Positions 1-11,221 of a stretch of DNA of 64,000 bases are shown here, in pieces. Source of the stretch: Plazaster borealis (lineage: Eukaryota > Echinodermata > Asteroidea > Forcipulatida > Labidiasteridae). A program made the translations under genes and the position numbers. The DNA lies in contig CM037461.1 of NCBI GenBank assembly GCA_021014325.1, forward strand, positions 9,453,501 through 9,517,500, written 5' to 3'. The notes under the pieces are model-generated. The model did no database searches. It was given only the letters and a program-made list of their open reading frames with translations, and had not been told where the DNA came from. Each line of letters opens with the position of its first letter. The stretch's first letter is position 1.

Positions 1-10
1 ATGTCTTTAT

Positions 11-48
11 GGGTGCGTTCGATTAGCTTCCCCGGGTCGACCCCGGTG
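11..48 (+). repeat. Left terminal inverted repeat of the Harbinger element
   Basis: Starts GGGTGCGTTCGATTAGCTTC and continues GC-rich. An inverted version of its first half lies inward at about 75-100 (GCTAATCGAACGATCACCC), so the end itself can fold. Confidence 0.85.
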
Positions 49-217
49 TGCTCATCCGGGTGAGCCCCTGACAAGAGCTAATCGAACGATCACCCGCGCC
101 CCCTCGTGGTGAGATTCGAGAAAGTGTCAAAGGTCGGCGGCGGAATCGGCGCGGCATTTAATTTTGCAAAAACACAACAATCGTCCACTGTCGTCTGCTA
201 TATAGCACTAGAATAGA

Positions 218-2269
218 ATGGAAAGGCGTAAGTCTAAATTAGTAGCAACGGTAATTTCTCTTCGTTCTATTAATACAGTAATTAGAGACCAAATTCAGTG
301 TATTGATCAAATGAGTAAAAATGATAGTTTGTACTTGAATTTAATTACAAGCAGACGAGAAAAGGTGCCAAAAATAGTGAATTACTGCGAGTCTACCGTT
401 TTATTATACGAGTCTACTGATTTTAAACAGCACTTCAGGCTAGAAAGGGAAACCTTTGAGGCATTTCTCTGCAAGCTTGGCCCTTGCCCGGAGTTTGTAC
501 AAAGACAAACTCCAGGGAGACAACAAATCTCAGTAGAGAAGTCAGCCCTGGTATTCCTGTGGTATGTCGGTAAGTCTAAATAGTTTCATTTAAAAATCAT
601 CAGACGGTATAATTCTGTTTGGTATGTCTCTGATGCTTGGTGGTAGGCCTAGGCCTTATGATGCATGTGGGGGTCAAGCATATCTCAGTGATTTAAAACA
701 CAGGTCTACATTTTGATGAGCTTATTTGTTTGGTCCATAAGAGTCATAAAAATGAATATAATATAGTTTACAAAAACAAAGTAAATCAAGTTGTACAACA
801 AATAATGATTTTACTTCAATACTTTCAATTCATTTATTAAAACCAACACATTGGAGCTACAAATAAATATTAAATACATGTTTATCAAAATGCAGTTTAT
901 TGACAGATGTGATATTTAACAAGGCCAGTGTATGGTAACAATGTAGAGTAAAATAATTCCTGCAAATTGTGTAAGTTTTTGCTTTTCACATAAATAAATT
1001 AACCAGTATTTGGTTGATATATTTATACAAACATTTCAGACTGAGTGTATTTATAGCAAGGACTTATGGCTACATAATAATAAATATTAAATGTAAACTG
1101 AATGTCAACAGTTCTACGTCCTATTTTTGTTTGTACAAGTAATTAAATAATTCCTGCAAATTGTGTTAGTTTCTGCTTTTCACATAAATTAACCAGTGTT
1201 TTGTTTATACATTTAAACAAATATTTCGGACTGCTTATATTTATGACAAAGACATAGGGCTACATAACAATAAATATTAAATATATAAACTCAACGCCTT
1301 ATTTTTCTTTTTGTACAAGTAATTTGTATTGATACAACTGTGTGTCTGGCAAGTGCTACAAGTGCCTTTTTTAAATTAATAAACCATATTATTATTAATA
1401 ATAATGATTTATTTTTAAAGTAAAATTATTCCTCAAGGGTTGGACCTTCACCCATTTAATGCAAACTTTTTTGTTTTAATCAATAATGCAGGCAATCTGG
1501 AATCTTTTCGTTCTATGGCTGACCGCTTTGATTTGTCGAAATCAACAGCACATGAATGCTGCAAGAAGGTAGCTAATGCAGTAAAGTTGCATTTGATGCC
1601 AACAATTGTTAAGTGGCCAAACACCACTGAAGCACAGAATGCAAATGCTATTGGCTTTACAAAACTCTGTGCCCTCCCCAACATCATTGGAGCAGTAGAT
1701 GGCTGCCACATCAGGATTAAAGCACCAACAAGTCACCCAGAGGCTTACTTTAATCGTAAGCATCACTACTCAATTGTCCTCTAAGGGGTGTGTGACCATC
1801 AGCTGATCTTTACTAACATTATGTGTGGCTGGCCAGGTAGCTGCCATGATGCGAGGGTTTTCCGCAACTCAAGCATGTACACATCATCAGCAAACAAGTT
1901 CCTTGATGAAAAATATTTAATTGGTGACTCAGCCTACCCCCTCAAATCTTTCTTGATGACCCCATTTAAAGATTACGGCAACGTCACAAGAAACCAAAGA
2001 AGGTTTAATATTGAGTTGAGCGCAGCTAGACAGGTAATTGAGCGTGCTTTTGGACATCTCAAGGGACGATTTCGTCGATTAAGCCAATATCAACTTTTTT
2101 GGCAGCATGCACTCTTCATAACATATGCATAGCACAGAAGGATGAGCTTATGTTAAATGATATGATGAACTTCGATGAACCACAACCAGACAGAAACCAA
2201 GCTGTAAGAGATGACCAAGATGGTACAGTAAAGCGAGCCGAGCTTGTACATCTAATCAGTACCCTTTAA
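218..2269 (+). pseudogene. Harbinger DDE transposase (HARBI1-like), two exons, broken
   Basis: Exon 1 is 218-569 (donor GTAAGT at 570). Exon 2 starts at 1492 after an AG; the joined reading crosses the splice as LWYVG-NLESFRSMADRF, typical of the N-terminal helical part of HARBI1-like proteins. Exon 2 has the DDE_Tnp_4 signature: first Asp in GAVDGCHIRI (about 1690-1720), then WPGSCHDARVFRNS, second Asp in LIGDSAYP (about 1920-1945), and Glu in ARQVIERAFGHLKGRF (about 2025-2075). An in-frame TAA at 1782-1784 lies where the family usually has Gln (YSIVL-stop-GVCDH). Around 2090-2102 the frame shifts and about 15 residues are missing before AACTLHNICIAQKDEL, which then runs to a stop at 2269. 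The family cleaves and joins transposon ends with help from the Myb partner. This copy cannot make a full protein. Confidence 0.85.
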
Positions 2270-3165
2270 AGGATAATTTGAATATGGGTTTTCTAGTCCG
2301 CTTCATTTAAAGCGAGGGTGTGTCTTTGGTAATTACCCCAAAGAGTACGGTACAGGTATTGATATTATAAAACATCAATGATCAATTGAGCAGAACAATT
2401 TCACATGTTTGTTGTTTTTTACATATGCTGGGATACACCCGCCAAGTGATGATACTTTCAAAGCCTGCCAAACAAAGGTGTATTAATATTTTAAACACTG
2501 CATATTACTGTGCCAGTGACAAACAAGAAAACATTTATTTCAATCTGAACACAATCCTTATTCTGTTTGTATTGTATAATATTTGTATCTGCAACACTGC
2601 CATCTTCAACAGAGTTTATTAATTTGAAGAAAAGAAAAACACTGCTGCTTATTTTCTCCATTTTTGCAACCCTCCCTTATAGTTGTTCCAAGAAACAGCA
2701 CCCCTTACTTCAATTTCAGTCCTAAACTCTTGGACTAACAAGTGCAAAACGTTAATCTATAAGAAACGATGAAAGCTGTAATGTTGAAACACCATCCAAT
2801 CAAAGAATTTAGCTGTTTAAATGACACAATGAAAGCACTTAATGATGTTTTTTTTATATTCCTTTTCAGCCCTCTCTTTTAAACCTTTGCTACGTATAAT
2901 TACACACAAATGTAAAATTTTCGAGAATGTAGCTTAGGAATGTATTTTTTTAAAAACAATCCTCCCCCAACAAAAATAAATTATATAGGTAAATATGTAT
3001 ATATTTAAGTTCTGGTCGTGGTTGTCAGGGCACACAGCTGAAAATGTTTTAATGCAATGAGATCATTAAAGAGGGGCTCCACGGTCAAATTTAATTTTAG
3101 GATGCACTCATTTTTCAAAAGAAAGAGTCCTCATGAAAGCAGGGAAACCATTACTTGTCTCTAAC
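2270..3165. other. Harbinger interior, no gene seen
   Basis: AT-rich sequence between the two Harbinger genes with poly-T and poly-A runs. I see no coding signal or clear repeat. Confidence 0.5.
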
Positions 3166-3169
3166 TTGG

Positions 3170-3350
3170 AGAAAATAGAATTAGCTTTTGCAAACTGCTT
3201 ACCAGCTTAAAGGACCTATGTATAAATGCAAAAAACTGGTAATGGCCTGACATTTCAACCCTAGCAAAGTCTTCCTCCAGAGTCTTTTCTCCAGAAAGAC
3301 TCTGCTAGGGTCCAAACATCAGGCCACTAACTAATTTGTGCATGTTTCTA
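3170..3350 (+). repeat. Penelope-type terminal-repeat fragment
   Basis: Contains AAAGACTCTGCTAGGGTC followed by a CATCAGGCCACTAAC stretch, and upstream ATAGAATTAGCTTTTGCAAACTGC. The same blocks occur at 5930-6165 and downstream of the Penelope open reading frame at 57340-57470, so this looks like a solo terminal repeat of that kind of element. Confidence 0.55.
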
Positions 3351-3813
3351 ACCTCACGTTTAAATCATGTAAAATGTCATTTTAGTTCATACTCTTTCAG
3401 AGCAAACTTTAAAACATTATGTCACCAGGCATCACAAACAAATGGGTCTGTACATCCTATAAAGGGAAATTTTTGAGTGACAAGGTCAAACTCAATGCCA
3501 TTTTGATTGAAAATTGTCATAATTCAAGAACGGACTGAAAAGTCTCTGTACAAAAGTGTACAGACCATAATGTGAAATGTGACTTCATCAAATTGTGTTG
3601 TATTTTGACCAAAAAAAAGCACCTTCAGAGTATCAACCACAGATGCATGTTACACTGTTTTAATATGAGGTTAGAAATTGGATTTTATATATATTGGAAA
3701 ACGAGTGGATCACAAAACTAACTTTGACCTTGGAGCCCCTTTTTAATTGGTTCGATTTCTGTTTTCTACTATCATCATCATTAGACCGTGTAAGTTTTAT
3801 GTAAATCTGTGAT

Positions 3814-4200
3814 CTTAAAGGCAGTGGACACTATTGGTAATTACTCAAAATAATTGTTAGCATAAACTTACTTGGTAATGAGCAATAGAGAGCTGTTGAT
3901 AGTATAAAACATTGTGAGAAACGGCTCCCTCTGAAGTAACGTAGTTTTTGAGAAAGAAGTTATTTCCCACGAATTTGATTTCGAGACCTCAGAATTAGAT
4001 TTTGAGGTCCCGAAATCAAGCATCTGAAAGCACACAACTTTGTGTGACAAGGGTGTTTTTTCTTCCATTATTATCTTGCAACTTCGACGACCAATTGAGT
4101 TCAAATTTTCACAGGTTTGTTATTTTGTGCATATGTTGAGATACACCAAGTGAGAAGACTGGTCTTTGACAATTACCAATAGTGTCCAGTAGCTTTAAAG
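3814..4200. mobile_element. MITE with inverted ends (GGACACTATTGGTAATT family)
   Basis: Begins CTTAAAGGCAGTGGACACT and ends with the near-inverse (AGTGTCCAGTAGCTTTAAAG), about 387 bp apart. It matches, from memory, an abundant dispersed sea-star repeat. Related copies with diverged ends lie at 33873-34260, 53400-53600 and 57735-58028. Confidence 0.7.
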
Positions 4201-4832
4201 ACAGTTTTAATAACCAGTTCCTTTAAGAGATGGGTAATTTACAGTTTTTCAATTAGTTTTTCCAGAATTTGTTGTTTTCATTATGCATAGTCTGCATGAA
4301 GGAGAGCATATTACTGTCTCTTTCCTTCATATAATTTGTAAGGTCATTGATACGTTTGTTAACAATACCACCTGAAACTCTTTTCTTTGCCTTAGGTGGT
4401 CCTAAATCTGCATCAGTGTTTTCATCGGATGATAATGCAAGTGTCTCATTGAGCTCACTATCACATGCATATTTTGGTCGTACTGTAGGGTCACCATGCA
4501 TAACTGCATGCATTTCATCAGCCCATTTATAAAAAGATGGGGAACTCCCTGTCTTTGAACAATTCTGTTTATAGTTTCTGTAGCCTTTCTTTAACCCTTT
4601 AATCTTATCTTTGCACTTATCTGCTGAAATGCCCATCTCTTTGGCCATCTTTTTCCAAATGGGCTTCTTGTATTTATTAGTCTGTCTCATTTCTTTGTCA
4701 AATCTTGTCATGCTCTCAATTATTTTTCTTGTCTCGCCATCGGTCCATTCATGACGAAGACTTTCAGATCCTGGATGAGATTAAAAAGAAATATAATGTG
4801 TCTTGAAATCGATAAAGGACAAGTGTATCATT

Positions 4833-4895
4833 GGGTGCGTTCGATTAGCTCTGAAGTCATTATTGTGGCTCACCCGGGTCAGACCTAAGTGCCCT
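4833..4895 (+). repeat. Internal copy of the Harbinger terminal repeat
   Basis: GGGTGCGTTCGATTAGCTCT in left-end orientation, followed by sequence matching the inverse of 9430-9497 (shared CTCACCCGGGTCAG). It lies in an intron of the Myb gene and could mark a nested second element or a shuffled end. Confidence 0.7.
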
Positions 4896-5471
4896 GCTTG
4901 TGGCTGACCCTGGTTCATGATGTCAAGACAAAATCTTTTCTCAATGGCCACCATTTTGTTTGTAAATCAGCGGGACATTTTCAGGAAGTTTGACACACAT
5001 TTTCACTATTAAAGCAGCGTTTTTGTGAGCAATAAGTTTTTTTATTGTTTGAAACCAGGTACTTTTGTATCACTGTGGGCTTGTAAAATTATTAAAATTT
5101 GCAGTTTTACATTGAGAAGAATTATTTGACGATGTTTTTGTGAATCCACGAAAAGTGTCGGACGTAATTGATGTGTACCTCTCTTCTATCAGTAGTGCCT
5201 CTTAACAAAAAAAATTCTAAAATGCAGGTATCAACAGAAAATGTATAAAAAGGGTAACAAACCTTGCTGTGTATCCATGGTATGTGTATCCATGGTATGT
5301 GTGACATCGTTGTCATCACTGGGGCTTATCGCCTGTTTTTCAATTATGTGCGGCCCTGTGAAAAAGCGTATTTAATGTCTTTAAACTATGAGACTAATTT
5401 ACCAAATATATAAATTTATAGTGATCCGCATCTTGGATGAAAGCAGGTGCATTCACTTTTGTAAATTATAA

Positions 5472-5615
5472 GGGGCACTGTTGTCATATGATCATAGCAG
5501 GTGGTCTGTGGCTGTAGATAAAGTGGCTGACCTGGAATTCTGAACTCTCATTCAGTTACTGAAATTCCTGGTGTACAGCTTCAGGCCTGCTATGATCATA
5601 TTATGACAGTCCCCC
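5472..5615. repeat. Foldback repeat in Myb-gene intron
   Basis: Arms of about 40 bp: TATGATCATAGCAGG near 5487 and its inverse CCTGCTATGATCATA near 5587, with outer GGGG/CCCC ends. It is a short non-coding foldback element between exons 4 and 5 of the Myb gene. Confidence 0.6.
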
Positions 5616-5929
5616 ATTAAATAAGTGTATAAATGATAGCCAAAAATAAGAGAACAGTGTAACAAAATGTGCCCTTCTTATAGGAACCATCTAAAGTAGA
5701 ATGAAATGAAAGGTTTTAAAGGGGGAAAAATTATATTTATTATCGTCAACAGCTTCCTTGGCGTTGTCTACTCCTACCCTGGCCAGTTCATTATCTAAAC
5801 AAACACAGAAAGATAAATGAGAATTTTGTGGGCTGTTTTTCGATTGTACTGGTACCGAGTGGCCCTATAAAAAAGGTAATAAAGTTCTTAGAACAGATAT
5901 CAACTATATTAGACAGCAGTGTAGACAAG

Positions 5930-6165
5930 TCTGAAAATAAGAAAATAGAATTAGCTGTTACAAACTGCTTGCCAACCCAAAATATCTGTGATATAAATGC
6001 AAACAAAAGTTAGCGGCCTAAAGTTTTAAACCGAGCAGAGTCTGTCTTGAAGGAGTTTCGAACCTAGCAGAGTCTGTCATGAAGGAGTTTTGAAAGACTC
6101 TGCTACAGTGCTAGGTTCGAAACTTTAGGCCACTAACTATTTTGTTGCAAAGTCTTAAAATGGTA
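5930..6165. repeat. Penelope-type terminal-repeat fragment, internally duplicated
   Basis: Carries GCAGAGTCTGTC twice and the inverse GAAAGACTCTGCTA, plus the TAGAATTAGCTGTTACAAACTGC block shared with 3170-3350 and 57400-57470. The arms can fold back on each other. Confidence 0.5.
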
Positions 6166-6469
6166 GTTCTATATAATGGATCAAAGCTAAAAGCACTACC
6201 TGTTAAATTTTAAATCAATAAGATGATTTATCAATGCAGTGAACTCGTTTAAAAGTGAATAATTACAGTTTACTTAAGTAAATTTGTTTGAAATTATACC
6301 TCCACATTGCATGCAGTTGTGCCATTTGTATATATATAGCTTTTTTTAAATGGGTGGTTTAAGAAAAATTGGAACAACCATCCATTTAAAATGAAACTGA
6401 TAGATGTTAAATTTGCATCGGGGAATGAAGAACATAATTTGGTTTTTAACCTTCCACCCTCTTTCCTGA

Positions 6470-6800
6470 GTCCTGTGGGTGTTTTTCACAGGACTCTGGG
6501 AAAGTACTGAGTATACAGTACTTTATACACATCGCTGTAAGGTTAAAGACCGAGTCAAGAATAACAGCCCAATGCAAATTTAACATTGGGTTGTTGCGGT
6601 ACCCGCTGCTATAATGTAAGATTCGGGCCGCCTATGACTGCTGGGCAGTCTTGGTGATCAGGTTGGTTGGACGTCTGCTCTGGGGTGGCGAAGGTCGTGG
6701 GTTTGAATCCCACCCGAGCAATATGCCTGGACACAGGACTCTGGAAAGAACTGAGTATACAGTGCTTTACACACATTGGTGTAAGAATAAAACCAAATAA
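6470..6800 (+). mobile_element. tRNA-derived SINE with partial duplicate
   Basis: A tRNA-like head (GTGGGTTTGAATCCCACCCG, a B-box, near 6697-6716) is followed by a tail with CACAGGACTCTGGAAAG and CTGAGTATACAGTGC. The same tail also appears upstream at 6487-6545, so a truncated second copy precedes it. Confidence 0.6.
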
Positions 6801-7079
6801 TAAAATGAAACTGATTATTGTGAATGATTAAATAAATTTAAATAAATCAAAAAATTATAATTATAATGTTACCTTTCATAGCTTCTTTGGCATTATTCAG
6901 AACCTTCGTGGCCAATTCATTATCTGCAATTACAGATGAAAACATTATTTGCATTAGTTGTGACTTTATTTGCAAGTGTATGTTTGTCTGAAAGCCTGAA
7001 AGCGTAATTAATTAAATGTGGCTTCTTACATATCGCTCATATCCGTCAATCAGTGACGCTCGAGGCACTTCAAAGGTAT

Positions 7080-7400
7080 GTGGAGCTATATTTTTGAAGT
7101 ATGAGACCTATTCCTTTACATAGCACCCTGTAATGGTTGACAAGGTGCAGTGGTGCAATATGCTGTCAATCAAACCAGGAACACCAGGGCGAACTTCTTT
7201 TTGATAAGTGCACTCGGTTCTTTTACGTGCATTACACAACACACAAGACCAACGGCTTTATGTCCCATCCAAAGTCGAAGCAATAATGGTTAAGTTTCTT
7301 GGTTAAGGACACAAGTGTCACAACCAGGACTTGAACCCACACTCTGCTGAACAAACACCAGAGCTTGAGTCTGGTGCTCTTATCCGCTCGGCCACGACAC
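7080..7400 (-). mobile_element. tRNA-Leu-derived SINE
   Basis: On the minus strand, 7400-7315 reads as a degenerate tRNA-Leu: GTGGCCGAGCGG A-box region, anticodon loop CTCAAGC (anticodon CAA), a long variable arm and a T-arm GGGTTCAAGTCC. A body follows with GGGACATAAAGCCG and GTAAAAGAACCGAGTGCACT. The T-stem has mismatches and a SINE body is attached, so this is a retroposon head and not a working tRNA gene. Confidence 0.65.
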
Positions 7401-7799
7401 ACCATATGTTCATGGTGAAATATCTGCACAGCCAGTAAATTAATTTATCTTCAAGCAAACTTGAATCATAGTTTCTGATTGGTAGACCCATAGCAACAAA
7501 ACAGCAGAGCAGAATCACACCCTGCAAAGCGTACAGGATTGGATGCAGTTCAGTGCTATATTTGTTCTGTATTCAACTCATACTTGTGTGACAACTGTGT
7601 GCCAGTCAACACTTCTTTAATTAAAGAATCATTGTAAAATACAAATGTTGATTACAATTATGTTTGTACCTCCATTAATTATTCGTTGTGCACTTGGTGC
7701 ATCAAGTGTTACACTGTACAAGTGCATCAAGTGTTACACTGTACACTTCTCCATCAGCCTGAAGCTGTATAGTCTTCCAATAACTGTAAAGACAATTTC

Positions 7800-9280
7800 C
7801 AAAAACAAATAGAAAACTTATTAGAATTCAAAATTAAATACTGTGTGTGTGGGTCATTCAACGCCAAATCACCGAACATTTTGAAAAATTGACAGTGACC
7901 AACTCAGATTTGTTCTTATTTATTTTAAAGAACCCTCTATAGATGTTATGAACACACGCACATTTTTGTCTGCCAAATCTTTTTCGTTTTTAAGATACCA
8001 CCCCTTCAACAATGTAGCCCTGCCCATTTTTTCACCCGGTGAGTTTTTGGCAATTTCATAGGCTCATATCTCAAAATTAAGAAAAGATATACCACTGATA
8101 ACTAATATCTATGATGACTGGTGCCCAAATTATCAAAATCTACTATCACAATATAAAATCTACTTTTTGTGTAATGGGTCCCCCAAAACCTAAAATTGTA
8201 CTGACGTGAGGGACTTTTGTAAATTTTGAACCCTTCCTTGTGCGTGCCCACATAAAATGTCAGTTTGCTTTTATACAACATATAAGTAATGTCTAGGTAC
8301 ATGAGTGCACCCAAGCAAGGGATGCATTAAAAGAACACACAACTTGTGAAAAGTAATACTACTACTAGGTCCCTATGTCATTACAATTATAAACACTGAT
8401 GGTAAGGGAACCATCTTCTACATGTAAGTTCTAGCCCCGGTAGGACCTCAAGATAAAAATTAACAATTTTGAACTGTGCAGGACATAAGCATTTGTGATT
8501 GAAGCTTCAGCTTCCTCCATCAGCATGATCAGGTAGAAATATGGCGAATTTTTTTTTTTACGCAATGGTACAATACCTATATCTTGGACTCAGTCGCGTT
8601 ATAATGCAACGGAGGAGTCCAAGACTCCAACCTGGCACCTGGGCTAGGAAACTATGGAATGGGAATCCTAGGGTAAGACCGTTTTAAAAATAGTCTGATT
8701 TCCAATTTAGAAATACATTTAGCATTTTTTTAACATTTTAGATGCCAACACTCCTAACACTAGTAACAGTACTGTTTCCTAACTTTTTTTACTAGTAGTA
8801 GTAGTAGTATTGCCGATTTTGCATATTCTTAACACTAACATAACACTCTACACTGACTACACTTACTTTTTAAGTTTTCTCTGTGTAGTATAGCATGGAG
8901 GTAGCCTAGCCTACCTCCATGATCTGAGTATAGAATTATAATGCCTGTGTTAATCTTTTATTTTATCTTTTCTTGACTGATGGCGGATGCAGTGATGTAA
9001 AGTAAGATTGCAGTTGCCATTTTCCCAATTTAGCCTTTCAGTTTGGCTACGTAACAAGCTACAACAAGAATGACAAGTGCAAGAGTGTTTTTACCACTCC
9101 CGGAGTCCCAGTCCACTTACCACCAGTGCAGTAAGTAGCAGTACAACTTATTATAAAAACAAGAGCAAAGTTCGTTTACTTTCTTCAATTTCTAAAGTGT
9201 TTTCTTTCTACAAAAGACAAAACAAATAAACCGTCCTCAAACAATAACAACAACAAGAACAAAGACATTTATTTACTTAC
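7800..9280. other. Intron 1 of the Harbinger Myb gene
   Basis: About 1.5 kb without coding signal. A small inverted motif (TTGGACTC ... GAGTCCAA, 8583-8625) resembles half of the palindrome at 30489-30556. A (TAG)n-like patch is near 8800. Confidence 0.5.
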
Positions 9281-9503
9281 GACATGTCATCAGTAGATGA
9301 GCATGAGGCACTAGCACTAGCAGAATTGTTCATTTTGCTTGCAGACGACATTCTTGCAGCCATCTTGTGTGTTTATTTACCCCGAACGACGAGTCGACGA
9401 CGTCATCGTTCCCCTAATGACCTCCTGCCCGACAGGAGTAATCGGGGCTGACCCGGGTGAGCCCCGAGAATGACGTAAAAGCTAATCGAACGCACCGGGG
9501 GGG

Positions 9504-9540
9504 ACCTGGGTCGCCCTGGGGAAGCTAATCGAACGCACCC
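9504..9540 (-). repeat. Right terminal inverted repeat of the Harbinger element
   Basis: Reads GAAGCTAATCGAACGCACCC at its outer end, the inverse of the left terminus. A second copy of the same end lies just inside at about 9477-9496, so the right end is compound. Confidence 0.85.
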
Positions 9541-9783
9541 ATTGTGACTGTAAAAGAAATGACTCATAAGGTGACCGAATTCTACACCACATTACATGTC
9601 TTATGGTGACCGTAGAAGAAATGTCTCATAAGGTGACCAAATTATACACCACATTACATGTCTTATTGTGACCGTAGAAGAAATGACTCATAAGGTGACC
9701 GAATTCTACACTACATTACATGTCTTATTGTGACCGTAGAAGAAATGTCTCATAAGGTGACCGAATTCTACACCACATTACAT
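9541..9783. repeat. 62-bp minisatellite, about 4 units
   Basis: Units of about 62 bp with GTGACCGTAGAAGAAATG and GGTGACCGAATTCTACACC. This is the same family as the large array at 25316-28640, and bases 1-10 of the window are also part of a unit. It directly abuts the right Harbinger terminus. Confidence 0.95.
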
Positions 9784-10140
9784 CTATACTATAACGATTG
9801 TTAAATCGCCATCTTGGATTAGAAGCGCGCCATCTTGGAATTAGAAGCGCGCCATCGTGGATTTGAAGCGTGCCATCTTGGATTAGAAGCGCGCCATCTT
9901 TTCACGTTGACTGGCGCCCGCACCCTTCTGGATTGGTGCGTCCTGGGGTCAATGTCGGGGTACCCGTCGGTTGGGGTCTGCGTTGGTGTTTCGACGTGTA
10001 GCCGCGGATACCCGCACTGGTCGGCCATAATTGGGTGTCGGGGTACCCGTCGCGTTGGTGTTTCGACATGTAGCCGCAATTGTGTGCAACGGTAGCCGGA
10101 TACCCGCACTGGGCGGCCGTTATTGGGTGTGTTTTTGTTC
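9784..10140. repeat. Possible Helitron 5' end followed by GC-rich short repeats
   Basis: The minisatellite breaks at an A and is followed by TCTATACTATAACG, which resembles the TC... start of animal Helitrons inserted at A/T. Next come about five ~20-bp repeats of GAAGCGCGCCATCTTGG (9808-9900) and two copies of a block with GTCGGGGTACCCGTCG and GTTGGTGTTTCGACGTGTAG (about 9952 and 10036). A diverged relative of this block is at 11430-11690. No Rep/helicase gene is present. Confidence 0.4.
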
Positions 10141-10329
10141 TAGAAACTATAATTATGGAAATAGTTCATGGTGATGACAGCTACATTTAGGGTCTACATT
10201 CTATGTGCGGCAACAAAATGTCCTCATTTTCCAAAATATCAAGAGTGAACATAATGATAACGCGGCTGTAACCAATCACTGTTACGACATGTTACGGTGT
10301 TTCGGCAGTGAAACCAAAACATTTCTTGG

Positions 10330-10603
10330 TATAGGGTTCTTTTGTGCGGCGGGGTATGGTCGATAGACGAAGAAAGAAGATACCACAAACGTTCTTCAAT
10401 TGGCTATAATTCATACAGAACGAATAGTGCACAGAGAATGAATACATTTAGAAACAATTGACATTGTATAGGGTTCTTTTGTGCGGCGGGGTATGGCCGA
10501 TAGACAAAGAAAGAAGATACCACAAACGTTCTTCAATTGGCTATAATTCATACAGAACGAATAGTGCACAGAGAATGAATACATTTAGAAACAATTGACA
10601 TTT
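10330..10603. repeat. Tandem duplication, 137-bp unit, two copies
   Basis: 10330-10466 and 10467-10603 are nearly identical, each starting TATAGGGTTCTTTTGTGCGG. A related pair, GGGTCTACATTCT...GCAACAAAATGTCC, flanks them at 10190 and 10671. Confidence 0.85.
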
Positions 10604-10955
10604 TATAGAGGTAAGGCTTGGTCACTGACCAGATAATCGTGGAGGTCAGTGCAAGTGTAGTCCATGGGTAGGGTCTACATTCTGTGTGCCGCAACAAAAT
10701 GTCCATACCAGCGACGAAACTGTTTCTCATAATGAAAGCACTCTAAACAATACAGTGTAGTACAGTGCATTGCATCTGTGGGAAAATTCTATAGCCAAAG
10801 TTGGTAATGCCCCCAGACACTCCCAGGGTCAATGTCAAGAAACCACCACCAGTACCGCTAGCCACTAGGCTGGATGCTGGACACCTCCAAGTCCACTGCA
10901 CATGGTTGTTGCTAGGCAACAGCAGTACTTAGGGTTGCACAAGTAAATACCTTAA

Positions 10956-11221
10956 TTAAAGGGACAGTGCACTAAAAGTGCCTGGTCACACATATTTATA
11001 GCGTTATATTTTGTGAATTCTTGGTTTCTTCATATAGCTTTCGACTTATACCTACATCTGAAACTTTTTGACCTGTCATCCATCAAAGCAGTGTGGACTG
11101 TGTGGTAAGAATCATTATGACGGTGCCCTTTGTGATCACAGTCAAAGCGCGCACGTGCAGTCACTGGGTGAGAGTTCATGTTTCTGACCAAACTACGATC
11201 AAGACAACACAGCCCCTTTAA
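10956..11221. mobile_element. Short MITE with TTAAAGGG-type ends
   Basis: Begins TTAAAGGGACAGTG and ends CACAGCCCCTTTAA, inverted and about 266 bp apart. Inner sequence shows no coding signal. Confidence 0.4.

Larger units (their letters stand above)
4253..9363 (-). pseudogene. Harbinger Myb/SANT-like DNA-binding protein, six exons, broken
   Basis: Six exons with matching splice phases: 9363-9281 (ATG, Ser/Ala-rich start MAARMSSASKMNNSASASAS, donor GTAAGT), 7783-7670, 6923-6873, 5794-5744, 5355-5263 and 4770-4253. The last exon holds the Myb/SANT-like trihelix domain, from HEWTDGETRKIIESM through KKPIWKKMAKEMGISADKC to SFYKWADEMHAVM, then a Lys-rich stretch and a C-terminal helix. In PIF/Harbinger elements this protein binds the ends and helps the transposase enter the nucleus. 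Lesions: a 25-bp tandem duplication in exon 2 that shifts the frame; exon 4 lost its donor GT (reads ATAATA where exon 3 has GTAACA). Exons 3 and 4 are both 51 bp, both phase 1-1 and alike (DNELA...NAKEA), so they arose by duplication. Skipping exon 4 would keep the frame. Confidence 0.8.
11..9540 (+). mobile_element. PIF/Harbinger DNA transposon, near full length, decayed
   Basis: The first bases GGGTGCGTTCGATTAGCTTC at 11 recur as an inverted copy ending at 9540, giving terminal inverted repeats of roughly 30 bp. Between them lie the two genes expected of PIF/Harbinger elements: a DDE_Tnp_4-type transposase (+, 218-2269) and a Myb/SANT-like protein (-, 4253-9363). The flanks on both sides (1-10 and 9541 onward) are the 62-bp minisatellite, so the element sits inside that repeat. 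The flanking bases (TTAT before, ATTG after) do not give a clean 3-bp TWA duplication; 2 bp (AT) is possible. Nested insertions (MITEs, SINEs, Penelope-like fragments) and lesions in both genes indicate an inactive copy. Confidence 0.85.

Noticed and set aside
7315..7400. Functional tRNA-Leu gene
   Set aside because: T-stem mismatches and an attached SINE body; no clean acceptor stem or terminator.
9819..10109. Frames of 86 and 96 codons on opposite strands
   Set aside because: They follow the ~20-bp and GC-rich repeats; sequence is repetitive on both strands.
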